The translations under genes were made by a program, and so were the position numbers. DNA of 42,353 nucleotides. It comes from Rickettsiaceae bacterium (lineage in GTDB: Bacteria; Pseudomonadota; Alphaproteobacteria; Rickettsiales; Rickettsiaceae). Position 1 is the first letter of the stretch. The number at the start of each line of letters is the position of its first letter. The DNA lies in the NCBI GenBank assembly GCA_020697135.1, contig JAJFBM010000018.1, forward strand, positions 1 to 42,353, in the 5' to 3' direction. Under the pieces are notes generated by a model that saw nothing but the letters and a program-made list of their open reading frames with translations, was not told where the DNA came from and did no database searches. Of the stretch, positions 15,500 to 23,608 are shown in pieces.

Positions 15500-17479
15500 T
15501 TAAATATCTAAATTTTCTTTTATCATATCCATGTTGTTTAATGCTTGATCATGGATAAATTGATAACGTTTTTCAGGTTTATTGCCCATTAAGTCTTCAA
15601 CAATATTTTCTATATCAGTAATATTGTTAACATTTACTTTAATTAATGTTCTTTTAGTAGGATCCATAGTAGTTTCTTTTAGCTGTTCAGCATTCATTTC
15701 ACCAAGCCCCTTAAAGCGACCTACTTCAATTTTAGCTTTACTAGTCTTACTAAGTTTAGCTACCATTTTATCTTTTTCTTGATCATTACCTGCATAATAA
15801 GTATTAACCCCTTGGGTTAAACGATAAAGAGGTGGTTTTGCAAGATATAAATGCCCTTGCTCAATAAGCTTTGGCATCCTTTTAAAGAAAAAGGTCATCA
15901 GTAATGATGCTATATGGGCGCCGTCAACGTCAGCGTCAGTCATGATAATAACTTTTTCATATCTAAGATTTTCTTCCCTATAATTACTCATGCTGCCACA
16001 AGCTAGAGCAACTTCTATATCGCTAATTTGTTGATTAAGGCGAATTTTATCACTTGTACTATTAGCAACATTCAGGATTTTTCCTTTAATAGGAAGAATA
16101 GCTTGAGTTTCACGATTACGAGCCTTCTTAGCAGAACCTCCTGCTGCATCACCTTCTACAATAAAGATTTCGGTACCTTCAGAAGTTTCCCTTGAACAAT
16201 CTGCCAGTTTACCTGGTAACTTTAATTTCTGCGTAAGTGTTTTACGATTAACATTTTTTTCTTGGCGACGACTTAATCTTTCTTCTGCAACATTTATAAA
16301 ATGCTCAAGCAATTTCTCAGCCATTAATTTATTCGAGGTAAGCCAATGTTCGAAGCGATCTTTTATAGCAAGCTCGACAATTCTATTTACGCCATGCGAA
16401 ACTAACTTTTCTTTAGTTTGCCCTTGAAATTGAGGATCTCTAATAAAGACAGAGAGTATTATACAAGCTGAACCTAATATATCATCAATTATTATATTTT
16501 GCGCTTTTTTATTATTCAGCAAATCTGTATAAGTTTTCAAACCTTTCAATAATGCAGACCTTAGCCCTATTTCATGGCTTCCACCCTGAGGTGTAGGTAT
16601 AGTGTTACAATATGATTGAGTATAACCTTCGCCTTCGCAAAATCCTATTGCCCACTCAACCTTAGTACCTTCATCATCAACAATATTCTCTCCAGTAAAA
16701 GTTTCAGCTATTACAGGATCTAGCTCTGCTAAGCGAGAGGTTAAATAATCTTTTAATCCCCCAGGAAATCTAATAACATCTTCTTGCGGTATTTCAGGTG
16801 TTTGACTTAACAAAACGGGATCACAGTTCCAACGAATCTCAACACCTTTATAAAGATATGCCTTAGATTTAGCTAAAGCATAAATACGCTTTGGCTTAAA
16901 TTTCTGATTCCCAAAAATTTCTGCATCTGGATGGAAAGTTATAGAAGTACCACGTCTATTTGCTACTTCACCTATTTTTTCAAGCGGCCCTGTTGAATGA
17001 CCTCTACTATAAACTTGACGATGTAAAACCTTGTTACGAGCAACTTCAACCTGTAGGAAATCTGATAAAGCATTAACTACCGAAATCCCAACACCATGCA
17101 GCCCCCCCGATGTTTTATAAGCTTGACTAGAAAATTTTCCACCAGAATGGAGAGTAGTGAGGATTACCTCTAAGGCAGATTTATCAGGATATTTAGGATG
17201 TGGGTCTAGCGGAATACCTCGTCCATTATCTTTTATCGTAATGCTATTATCAGCATGCATTAAAATTTCTATCCTTGTCGCATGGCCAGCAACAGCTTCA
17301 TCCATTGAATTATCAAGTACTTCACTTATTAAGTGATGCAGAGCATTCTCATCTGTTCCGCCGATATACATTCCAGGTCTACGCCTTACAGGCTCGAGCC
17401 CTTCTAGAACTTCTATATCTTCAGCAGTATACTCTTCACGAGAGGTCGTTTTATTATTTAAACTAAATAAATCAATCAT
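15500..17479 (-). CDS. parE: ParE, DNA topoisomerase IV subunit B
   Basis: ATPase subunit of topoisomerase IV, which with ParC unlinks daughter chromosomes. The length (659) and the N-terminal sequence AEDIEVLEGLEPVRRRPGMY favour ParE over the roughly 800-residue GyrB. GHKL ATPase motifs are intact: LDNSMDEA (55-62), DNGRGIP (84-90), GGLHGVG (125-131). The transducer is followed by a TOPRIM domain with IVEGDAAGGSAK and MTDADVDGAHI; Ala replaces the more usual Ser in EGDSAGG. The C-terminus has GRFKGLGEMNAEQL and ends soon after the KRYQFI motif. It overlaps the glycosyltransferase gene upstream by eight bases and is ten bases before ctpA. Confidence 0.92.
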   Translation of the reverse strand: MIDLFSLNNKTTSREEYTAEDIEVLEGLEPVRRRPGMYIGGTDENALHHLISEVLDNSMDEAVAGHATRIEILMHADNSITIKDNGRGIPLDPHPKYPDKSALEVILTTLHSGGKFSSQAYKTSGGLHGVGISVVNALSDFLQVEVARNKVLHRQVYSRGHSTGPLEKIGEVANRRGTSITFHPDAEIFGNQKFKPKRIYALAKSKAYLYKGVEIRWNCDPVLLSQTPEIPQEDVIRFPGGLKDYLTSRLAELDPVIAETFTGENIVDDEGTKVEWAIGFCEGEGYTQSYCNTIPTPQGGSHEIGLRSALLKGLKTYTDLLNNKKAQNIIIDDILGSACIILSVFIRDPQFQGQTKEKLVSHGVNRIVELAIKDRFEHWLTSNKLMAEKLLEHFINVAEERLSRRQEKNVNRKTLTQKLKLPGKLADCSRETSEGTEIFIVEGDAAGGSAKKARNRETQAILPIKGKILNVANSTSDKIRLNQQISDIEVALACGSMSNYREENLRYEKVIIMTDADVDGAHIASLLMTFFFKRMPKLIEQGHLYLAKPPLYRLTQGVNTYYAGNDQEKDKMVAKLSKTSKAKIEVGRFKGLGEMNAEQLKETTMDPTKRTLIKVNVNNITDIENIVEDLMGNKPEKRYQFIHDQALNNMDMIKENLDI

Positions 17480-19148
17480 CTAAATTCATTTCCAACTTGC
17501 TTATACCATGTTCGGTCTTATTCCATTTATACGGTATTACTAATAATTCATAAATTGCTCGCCACGAAGCAAAACTATGAAGTGTAAAATAAAATGGCCA
17601 GCCTATTATAACAACAATATCCTTGATTGTGAAACTGAAAAAGCGTTTCTGTAAATTGATCATAGCGTAGGCGGCAGTTAAGTAACAATATAACACATAA
17701 AGCACAATACTAATATCTCTAAAAATTAGCAAAATCCCTTTATATTCAATCAGTAGTGGCGCAAGACATAATAACGGAAACATTATAAAATTTAATACAG
17801 AGAGGCCCAAGAATATATTGATTGATAATTGTGCAAGCAACGGAAACTTATGAGTTTTAGATTTAAGATTATATTTATAGACAAAATAGGTCGTAATAAA
17901 TCCTTTAATCCATCTGGCTCTTTGATATATCCATGCTTTCACATCTAATAAAGATTCTTCAAGAGTTATAGAATTAATCATTTTTGTTTTATAGCCTTGA
18001 CTAAAAAGCCTTATACCTATTTCTGCATCTTCAGTAACATTATATGGATCCCAACCATTAAATTTTTTTAAAAAATCTACCTTAAAATGATTACTTGTTC
18101 CTCCAAGTGGCACAGGTAAACTAGCTCTATCCAATCCGGGGAGAAGAAAGTTAAACCATATATAATACTCAAGGGAAAATAACCTAGTTAAATAATTTTC
18201 TTCTCGATTATAAAAATTCAAGCTTGCTTGTAGGCAAACATATTCCTCTGGTAAAGTTGCAAAATAATGGCAAGCTTTTTTTAGCTGCATTTTTTCAGGC
18301 ACATCTTCAGCATCATATATCGCAACATATTTTCCAGTAACAAATTGCAATCCATAATTTAAAGCTTTAGGTTTAGTACGGGGTGAAGATGGAGGAATCT
18401 TAATTACCCTAATATATTCAGGCATATCAGATATAGCAATAGCTCTAAGAGTAATGTCATCATCAGCTTCTATTAAGAGCTTTACTTCCAGCTTACATTT
18501 AGGATAATCTATTCTCTCCATTGCCTTTATTATTGTATTAATCTTGAAAGGCTCGTTATAAAGTGGGATTAAAATAGAATAAATAGGATATATAAAATCT
18601 TCTATAAAGCTCGGTGCAACTTGCTTATTATTAGCAAAGCTCAGAGCGAATAATATAATCTTAAAAAGAGTACTTATAATTAAGCAAGAGAATAGTACTA
18701 TGTAAAATAGATATGGATTGAATATAAATAGCGCCGAGAACCCTAAAAAAATGCTAATAAGAATTTTTATAAATTTTAATTTCTTTACTGAACTGTAAGG
18801 TGATGTAAATTCATGCTGCATAATGGCTTTCAACAAGCAGTATTTCCGTACTCTATCCTCGAAAAACTTATCAAAATCATCCTTTAATATAATTTTGCAA
18901 CTTGGAGCATGAGAATTCTCCATCAAATGTCTAAGTAATTTAAAATTTAAATTTTTTGCTACAATAAAATTCTCACCTTTCTCATTTTCACAGAAAATAA
19001 ACTTATATTGGATAAATTCGTCCATCCTATTTAATTTTGTTGGCTTTAAATTTTCTACCCTTTCATGAGTCAGCTCATATCCAAGAAATTCAAGTTTTAT
19101 AAAAAGATAATTTATAAAATTTTTACTCATCACTAAATTTTTAACCAT
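17472..19148 (-). CDS. Family 2 processive-type glycosyltransferase, membrane bound
   Basis: A 558-residue GT2 enzyme of the cellulose-synthase-like type. Residues 1-120 form a cytoplasmic domain; membrane helices lie at about 127-170; the catalytic domain (190-415) has ILIPLYNEP, LLIEADDD, the metal-binding DAED (279-282), the TED acceptor base region (372-374) and QRARW (409-413); about four more helices follow (430-530). This QxxRW layout belongs to transferases that extend and often export beta-linked glycans. The sugar and product are unknown; an envelope polysaccharide or glycolipid fits the neighbours. A second Met at residue 7 (19130) would avoid the overlap with the upstream gene; neither start has a visible Shine-Dalgarno. 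Confidence 0.85.
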   Translation of the reverse strand: MVKNLVMSKNFINYLFIKLEFLGYELTHERVENLKPTKLNRMDEFIQYKFIFCENEKGENFIVAKNLNFKLLRHLMENSHAPSCKIILKDDFDKFFEDRVRKYCLLKAIMQHEFTSPYSSVKKLKFIKILISIFLGFSALFIFNPYLFYIVLFSCLIISTLFKIILFALSFANNKQVAPSFIEDFIYPIYSILIPLYNEPFKINTIIKAMERIDYPKCKLEVKLLIEADDDITLRAIAISDMPEYIRVIKIPPSSPRTKPKALNYGLQFVTGKYVAIYDAEDVPEKMQLKKACHYFATLPEEYVCLQASLNFYNREENYLTRLFSLEYYIWFNFLLPGLDRASLPVPLGGTSNHFKVDFLKKFNGWDPYNVTEDAEIGIRLFSQGYKTKMINSITLEESLLDVKAWIYQRARWIKGFITTYFVYKYNLKSKTHKFPLLAQLSINIFLGLSVLNFIMFPLLCLAPLLIEYKGILLIFRDISIVLYVLYCYLTAAYAMINLQKRFFSFTIKDIVVIIGWPFYFTLHSFASWRAIYELLVIPYKWNKTEHGISKLEMNLDD

Positions 19149-20101
19149 AAAGAGAAAATTACACCTTCGGCTAATCTTCGCTTCCTAAGCATACTATAAG
19201 TTGTATAATAACCTAGCTGGAAAGTAAGCTCTGCATCACGATCCTTATTTTTACTGTTATAGCGACCTACATTAATAGTTTTAGCTATAGATAATTGCTC
19301 CCTTAGAGTTTCTTTGAAAGTTTTTAATTTTATATTCTTTCTTTCAATAATATTCTGCCATAAAAGGTAAAAACCACTTTTAAACCTTACCCCTTCAGTA
19401 ATTTCCCCAATGAGGGTTTCTTTAGGATCATAGGTGCTGGTTTTATAAGCAAATTCAAAATTTCTAAAATGAGTTAAATTATATTTTGAGGATTTTTTAT
19501 TGAACCCCAAAAGTAGTCTTCCTTCTGTAGCAATTATCGGCTCATTATAATCATCATCCTGGGAGATTGATATTTTGGGTTGAACACTAATTATATATTT
19601 CTCATTTTGGAATAATTTAATACGCGCGAAATTCTCCATCCCCATCTGCGATCTACTTTTAATCAAGTATATAGCACCATGATCTTCGTAAATTTTTGTA
19701 CCAATAGTAAGATATTCTTTTAACCCATATTCGATTAAGGTAGAATTATGTGCTTGCGGATAATATAATTCATTATAATATTTATCATATTCCCTTAATA
19801 CTTCTTCCCTTAATTCATCTATTAATGAAATTCTTTGCTCTTTGGATTCTTCGGTTAGAGCTGAGTTATTCCTTACAACGTCCTTTTCCTTCTCAAGTTC
19901 TGCATAATGACGAGTCAATTCCATCAAGCCCTTATAAATTTCTGCTTTGTCCCTTTTTAGTGCCCCAGTTATGTTAACATAATTTTCAGTAGCGCTATAT
20001 AAAGCCCAGGAATTCGCTTCTAATAACCATGCAGAAGAATATATAGAGTTATATGGATATAGCACTAGACAAGCTAGTATTAAGCATTTTCTTTTAACCA
20101 T
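19133..20101 (-). CDS. Exported protein of unknown function, probable envelope protein
   Basis: I do not recognise a named family. The 322 residues begin with a signal peptide (about 1-22, KRKCLILACLVLYPYNS), then a coiled-coil-like Glu/Lys-rich segment (about 50-105, including LRHYAELEKEKD-type sequence), then a half rich in alternating polar and aromatic residues (about 115-322) that looks like amphipathic beta strands and ends in a hydrophobic strand (VIFSLWLKI). A periplasmic coil plus an outer-membrane barrel or beta-sheet domain is a reasonable reading. It overlaps ftsA by 22 bases and the glycosyltransferase by 16, so all three are likely made together; a link to glycan export or the septum is inference only. 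Confidence 0.7.
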   Translation of the reverse strand: MVKRKCLILACLVLYPYNSIYSSAWLLEANSWALYSATENYVNITGALKRDKAEIYKGLMELTRHYAELEKEKDVVRNNSALTEESKEQRISLIDELREEVLREYDKYYNELYYPQAHNSTLIEYGLKEYLTIGTKIYEDHGAIYLIKSRSQMGMENFARIKLFQNEKYIISVQPKISISQDDDYNEPIIATEGRLLLGFNKKSSKYNLTHFRNFEFAYKTSTYDPKETLIGEITEGVRFKSGFYLLWQNIIERKNIKLKTFKETLREQLSIAKTINVGRYNSKNKDRDAELTFQLGYYTTYSMLRKRRLAEGVIFSLWLKI

Positions 20102-21321
20102 GTAAAGAGTCTTTTAATTACTGGCTCTTTAGAAGGCTTCAGACTTGTCTCATATTGTCTTTGTTTCTGATAGGATAGAAATTTTATCATACCAACTGTA
20201 GTAGCATAAAGGCTGCTATTAACGTCTTTAGACATGCCTTTAATTTCAAAATTATCGCTAATTCTTACATATTTATTAAAGACTTTACTTGCAAGCTCTT
20301 TAATTCCGCGAAGCATTGATCCCCCCCCAGAAATAACTACTTTTCTAGATATTAAGTGATCAATACCAATTTTATCATATGCTTCTTTAACTAATTCAAG
20401 TATCTCTTCTGCTCTTGGGCTAATGATTTCTGCAAGCTCTCCAACTGTTAAGGAACTATAACCTAAATCGAGTTGATTAGTGCCTATAATATTTTCAAGA
20501 CTGATTATTTGATTTTTATCATGCGGCTTCTCTAAAGCATTGCCAAATAATATCTTTAATTTTTCAGCTGCTTGTAAAGGAAGCGAAAATGCTTTAGCTA
20601 TATCATTAGTTATATGCCAACTTCCGATAGGAACATAGCCAGTATAAACAGGTTGTTTATTTAAATATATACAAAATCCTGTTGTTCTTGCCCCCATCTC
20701 AATATGTAGACACCCCAAAGCTTTTTCATCTTCTGTAAGGCTTGCAAGGCTTGCTGCATAAGAGGCTAATACAAAACTTGAAACCTCGATTTGGTGCTTT
20801 GCAAGGCAATTAGCAATATTGAGCAATATATCGCTTCTTGCTGTAACAATATGTAATCTACAACCAAGCTCTTTACCAAGCATGCCAACAGGGTTATCAA
20901 TAGAATTATTATTATCTAAAGTAAATTCTATTGGGAAATAATGGATTATTTCTTGATCAACCATTTCAAACTCCATAAGAGTTTTTTGGATCAATCTTTT
21001 TACTTCTTCGTTAGTAACTTGTGAGTTATTTACCCTTATTTTATTATAGGTAAAAAAAGATTTAGTATCAGCACCTGATAATGAAGCAATAACATTTCTA
21101 ACATTAATATTGCTTTCTTTTTCAAGATTATAAATAGCATCTATCATCGAGGCTTCAGCGCTTTTACGGTCTATAATAACGCTAGACTTGATTCCTTCAG
21201 AAGAGCTTAGAATTTGTGACACTACAGTAGCTTTACCGTTATTTTCTATCCTTGCATGGAAGGCTGCTATTTTGCTACTACCTATATCAAGTGCTATTAT
21301 ATCTGCGGCTTTATTCTTCAT
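20080..21321 (-). CDS. ftsA: FtsA, actin-like cell division protein
   Basis: FtsA tethers the FtsZ ring to the inner membrane and recruits later division proteins. The 413-residue protein has the actin-fold phosphate 1 loop IIALDIGSSKIAAF, a SHS2/1C region (about 80-165), phosphate 2 LHIEMGARTTGFCIY, adenosine motif ISGGGSMLRGI, and the C-terminal amphipathic membrane helix PVIKRLFTWLKENA. It is first in the minus-strand run. In most alphaproteobacteria ftsA lies between ftsQ and ftsZ; neither is here, so it has left the division cluster. No Shine-Dalgarno is obvious. The 205 bp upstream, up to the tRNA gene, is AT-rich with no convincing promoter. Confidence 0.95.
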   Translation of the reverse strand: MKNKAADIIALDIGSSKIAAFHARIENNGKATVVSQILSSSEGIKSSVIIDRKSAEASMIDAIYNLEKESNINVRNVIASLSGADTKSFFTYNKIRVNNSQVTNEEVKRLIQKTLMEFEMVDQEIIHYFPIEFTLDNNNSIDNPVGMLGKELGCRLHIVTARSDILLNIANCLAKHQIEVSSFVLASYAASLASLTEDEKALGCLHIEMGARTTGFCIYLNKQPVYTGYVPIGSWHITNDIAKAFSLPLQAAEKLKILFGNALEKPHDKNQIISLENIIGTNQLDLGYSSLTVGELAEIISPRAEEILELVKEAYDKIGIDHLISRKVVISGGGSMLRGIKELASKVFNKYVRISDNFEIKGMSKDVNSSLYATTVGMIKFLSYQKQRQYETSLKPSKEPVIKRLFTWLKENA

Positions 21322-21490
21322 TCTTTTAAACCAGCGCTTTTGGTGTTTTTAATTTAAAACTTAAGTTAAATATATTTATAGATATAGTAATCAAACTAAT
21401 ATAACTAAATAAGCTATGAGAGTAAAAGAAAAAATTCAATCTCTTTACTAATTTTTTACATTAAAAATATTTTTCCTTTATTTTTTATAC

Positions 21491-21519
21491 TTGCATTTTA
21501 AAAAATGATCTGCTATACA
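21491..21519 (+). promoter_or_regulatory. Promoter of tRNA-Ser
   Basis: TTGCAT (21491-21496), 17 bp spacer, TATACA (21514-21519) preceded by TGC, an extended -10. The tRNA begins seven bases after the -10, so the transcript would start at or next to the mature 5' end. Confidence 0.7.
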
Positions 21520-21526
21520 TGCCGAT

Positions 21527-21616
21527 GGATGGGTGTCCGAGCGGTTTAAGGAACCGGTCTTGAAAACCGGCGTACGGGAGACCGTACCGTGGGTTCGAAT
21601 CCCACTCCATCCGCCA
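21527..21616 (+). tRNA. tRNA-Ser (anticodon UGA)
   Basis: A 90 nt cloverleaf with encoded CCA. The acceptor arm pairs 21527-21533 (GGATGGG) with TCCATCC, closing with one G-U pair; discriminator G. The anticodon stem CCGGT/ACCGG holds loop CTTGAAA with UGA at 21561-21563. A long variable arm (about 21571-21588, TACGG/CCGTA) marks it as class II, and the T loop reads TTCGAAT. Confidence 0.97.
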
Positions 21617-21747
21617 TTTTCAAATTATTTTTTAAAATAATATAGTTTGCAGAAAACGAACAAAATATTTTTTAAGAACTCTTAAGATCATTCAGACCCC
21701 TTCCACAGATTTATCTTAGTAATAATAATAATAATATATTTGTATCT

Positions 21748-22995
21748 ATGTCATATTCAACTTCTATGTCTAAATCTAATGTTGCAGCCCATATTACTTG
21801 GTTTCTAACCTCATTCTTCTATGCTTTTCAAATGGCTTTAAGGGTCCTTCCAGGCATTATGATGGATGATATAATGTCTAATTTCAACATGACAATAGGC
21901 CAATTCGGACTACTTGCAGGGTTTTACTATTTAGGATATGCTGGTGCCCAAATACCGCTTGGCTTGTTACTCGATAAATTCCATCCAAGATATGTACTTG
22001 CTATTTGTATCAGCCTATGCTCTCTTGGGCTTGTCTGTTTTTCTTCATTTAACACTCCTTTTTTTGCTTATATTGGTAGGTTATTAATAGGTATTGGCTC
22101 TGTAGCCGGCATTCTTGGCAGCGTCAAAGTTATTAATGAATTTTTCCCAAATAAATATTCCTTTATGTTAGGATTTACTGTATTGATAGGCGTTAGTGGA
22201 GCCTTTTATGGCGGAGCCCCTATATCCTACATGCTTAAAAGCTATTCAGCTGTTAAAGTACTTAATTACTTAGCTATTTTAGGTCTTATAATAGCTTTAA
22301 TTATAATGGTATTTTATACATCTCAGAATAGTAAAAACATTAATATTAATAAACTAGACATAACAAGTTCTCTAAAGCTCTGTTTAAATAATAAGCAACT
22401 TTGGGCTATTGGTATATATGCAGGATTAATGGTAGGGCCTCTAGAAGGGTTTGCAGATATTTGGGGCATGAAATATTATACCCAAGCCCATGGTTTATCA
22501 CCAGCAGAAGCTGGCATTGCTTTAAGTTTAATATTTTTAGGTATGGGAATTGGCGGCCCTATTATGGGTTATCTTGCCAGTAGAGGCTTCAATGAAGTAA
22601 ATATGGTAATTATTTGCGGTTTGCTCTTGTGCATATGCTTTTTAATACTTTTCTTTACTCCCTTTACACACCCTTATATTATATATATAATTAGTCTCTT
22701 AATTGGACTTTTATCTGCTTATCAAGTGGTAGTATTTAGTATAGTTAGTAAAATCAATAGTAATAATTTAGTTGGGCTCATGAGCTCACTACTCAATATG
22801 CTTATAATGTCTTTTGGCTTTATTTTCCATTTTGCTATTGGAAGTATTTTTGAGAATTGGTTTACCCCTATTACTGAAACCGGAAATTATAGTATAATAG
22901 CTTATAATTCTGCTTTCTCAGTTATAGTGTTAGGATTAATCATTGGCTCTTTTGGCTTTATTAAATTAAAGAAAACCTTAAATTATGTTATATAG
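21748..22995 (+). CDS. Major facilitator superfamily transporter
   Basis: A 415-residue inner-membrane transporter with twelve predicted helices in two six-helix halves. The first half carries the MFS A-motif region as GYAGAQIPLGLLLDKFHPR (about 69-88) and a later RLLIGIGSVAGILGS; the second half has GIGGPIMGYLASRG. Rickettsiales encode many MFS carriers for host metabolites, and the substrate cannot be read from sequence. No Shine-Dalgarno precedes the ATG at 21748; Met7 at 21766 is an alternative. A run of five AAT triplets (21721-21735) lies just upstream. Confidence 0.88.
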   Translation: MSYSTSMSKSNVAAHITWFLTSFFYAFQMALRVLPGIMMDDIMSNFNMTIGQFGLLAGFYYLGYAGAQIPLGLLLDKFHPRYVLAICISLCSLGLVCFSSFNTPFFAYIGRLLIGIGSVAGILGSVKVINEFFPNKYSFMLGFTVLIGVSGAFYGGAPISYMLKSYSAVKVLNYLAILGLIIALIIMVFYTSQNSKNININKLDITSSLKLCLNNKQLWAIGIYAGLMVGPLEGFADIWGMKYYTQAHGLSPAEAGIALSLIFLGMGIGGPIMGYLASRGFNEVNMVIICGLLLCICFLILFFTPFTHPYIIYIISLLIGLLSAYQVVVFSIVSKINSNNLVGLMSSLLNMLIMSFGFIFHFAIGSIFENWFTPITETGNYSIIAYNSAFSVIVLGLIIGSFGFIKLKKTLNYVI

Positions 22996-22997
22996 TT

Positions 22998-23044
22998 TTG
23001 ACAAAAGATAAAAGAAGTATAAGATAACTAAAAAAAGTTATCTT
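22998..23044 (+). promoter_or_regulatory. Promoter with overlapping inverted repeat, DUF3576-leuS operon
   Basis: A perfect -35 TTGACA (22998-23003), 16 bp spacer and -10 TAAGAT (23020-23025) directly after the MFS stop. A perfect 9 bp inverted repeat AAGATAACT-N6-AGTTATCTT (23021-23044) begins inside the -10 and extends past the expected start near 23032, the position of an operator. As RNA it could also form a hairpin, but the 5' arm would be mostly untranscribed from this promoter. A Shine-Dalgarno AGAGG follows at 23048-23052. Confidence 0.5.
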
Positions 23045-23059
23045 AAATAGAGGTATAAA

Positions 23060-23608
23060 ATGTTAAGAATAAAGTATAATAATTTAAAAGCTATCATAAT
23101 CTCCCTAACCTTGTTGTCAGTATTTAATATTGCTCATGCGACAGAGTTCCCTAAATCACTAGAAGAAAGAAAGCAAGATAAAATGGGCTCAATTTTAGGT
23201 GACGATGGCTTGCAGCTTAATTTTAGTAAAGCTGATAATACTTCTTTAAATGCGGCAAATAAGAATTCCCGTCAACAAGTAGAAGAGGTAAATTATATCT
23301 GGCTTGCCGCGCTTGAAAGTGTGAAATTTATGCCTTTAAATTCAGCTGATTATAATGGGGGGGTTATTATCACTGATTGGATTAGTAATGACAAAAGACC
23401 GACAGAAAGATTTAAAATATCTATCTATATAAAAGGTAAAGCTTTATCATTAAATTCTTTTGACGTTAATATTTACGGCGAAGAATTTAAAAGAGGGCGC
23501 TGGATTACAGATCGTAGTAAGCATGAATTCTTAAAAACAAAAATGACTAATGATATCTTGTTAATTGCAAAAGATTTACATGCCAAGAATAAAAGGAATA
23601 AAGAATGA
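23060..23608 (+). CDS. DUF3576 exported protein
   Basis: A 182-residue alphaproteobacterial protein of unknown function. It has a signal peptide of about 27 residues (ending NIAHA), then a short linker and a domain (about 70-175) with YIWLAALESVKFMPLNSAD, GGVIITDWI and RGRWITDR, the pattern I associate with DUF3576. There is no lipobox Cys, so it is probably soluble in the periplasm rather than a lipoprotein. It is the first gene of a unit with leuS, lptE and holA, an order seen across alphaproteobacteria, and overlaps leuS by four bases. The Shine-Dalgarno AGAGG fixes the start at 23060. An envelope role near LPS transport is a guess from context. Confidence 0.8.
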   Translation: MLRIKYNNLKAIIISLTLLSVFNIAHATEFPKSLEERKQDKMGSILGDDGLQLNFSKADNTSLNAANKNSRQQVEEVNYIWLAALESVKFMPLNSADYNGGVIITDWISNDKRPTERFKISIYIKGKALSLNSFDVNIYGEEFKRGRWITDRSKHEFLKTKMTNDILLIAKDLHAKNKRNKE

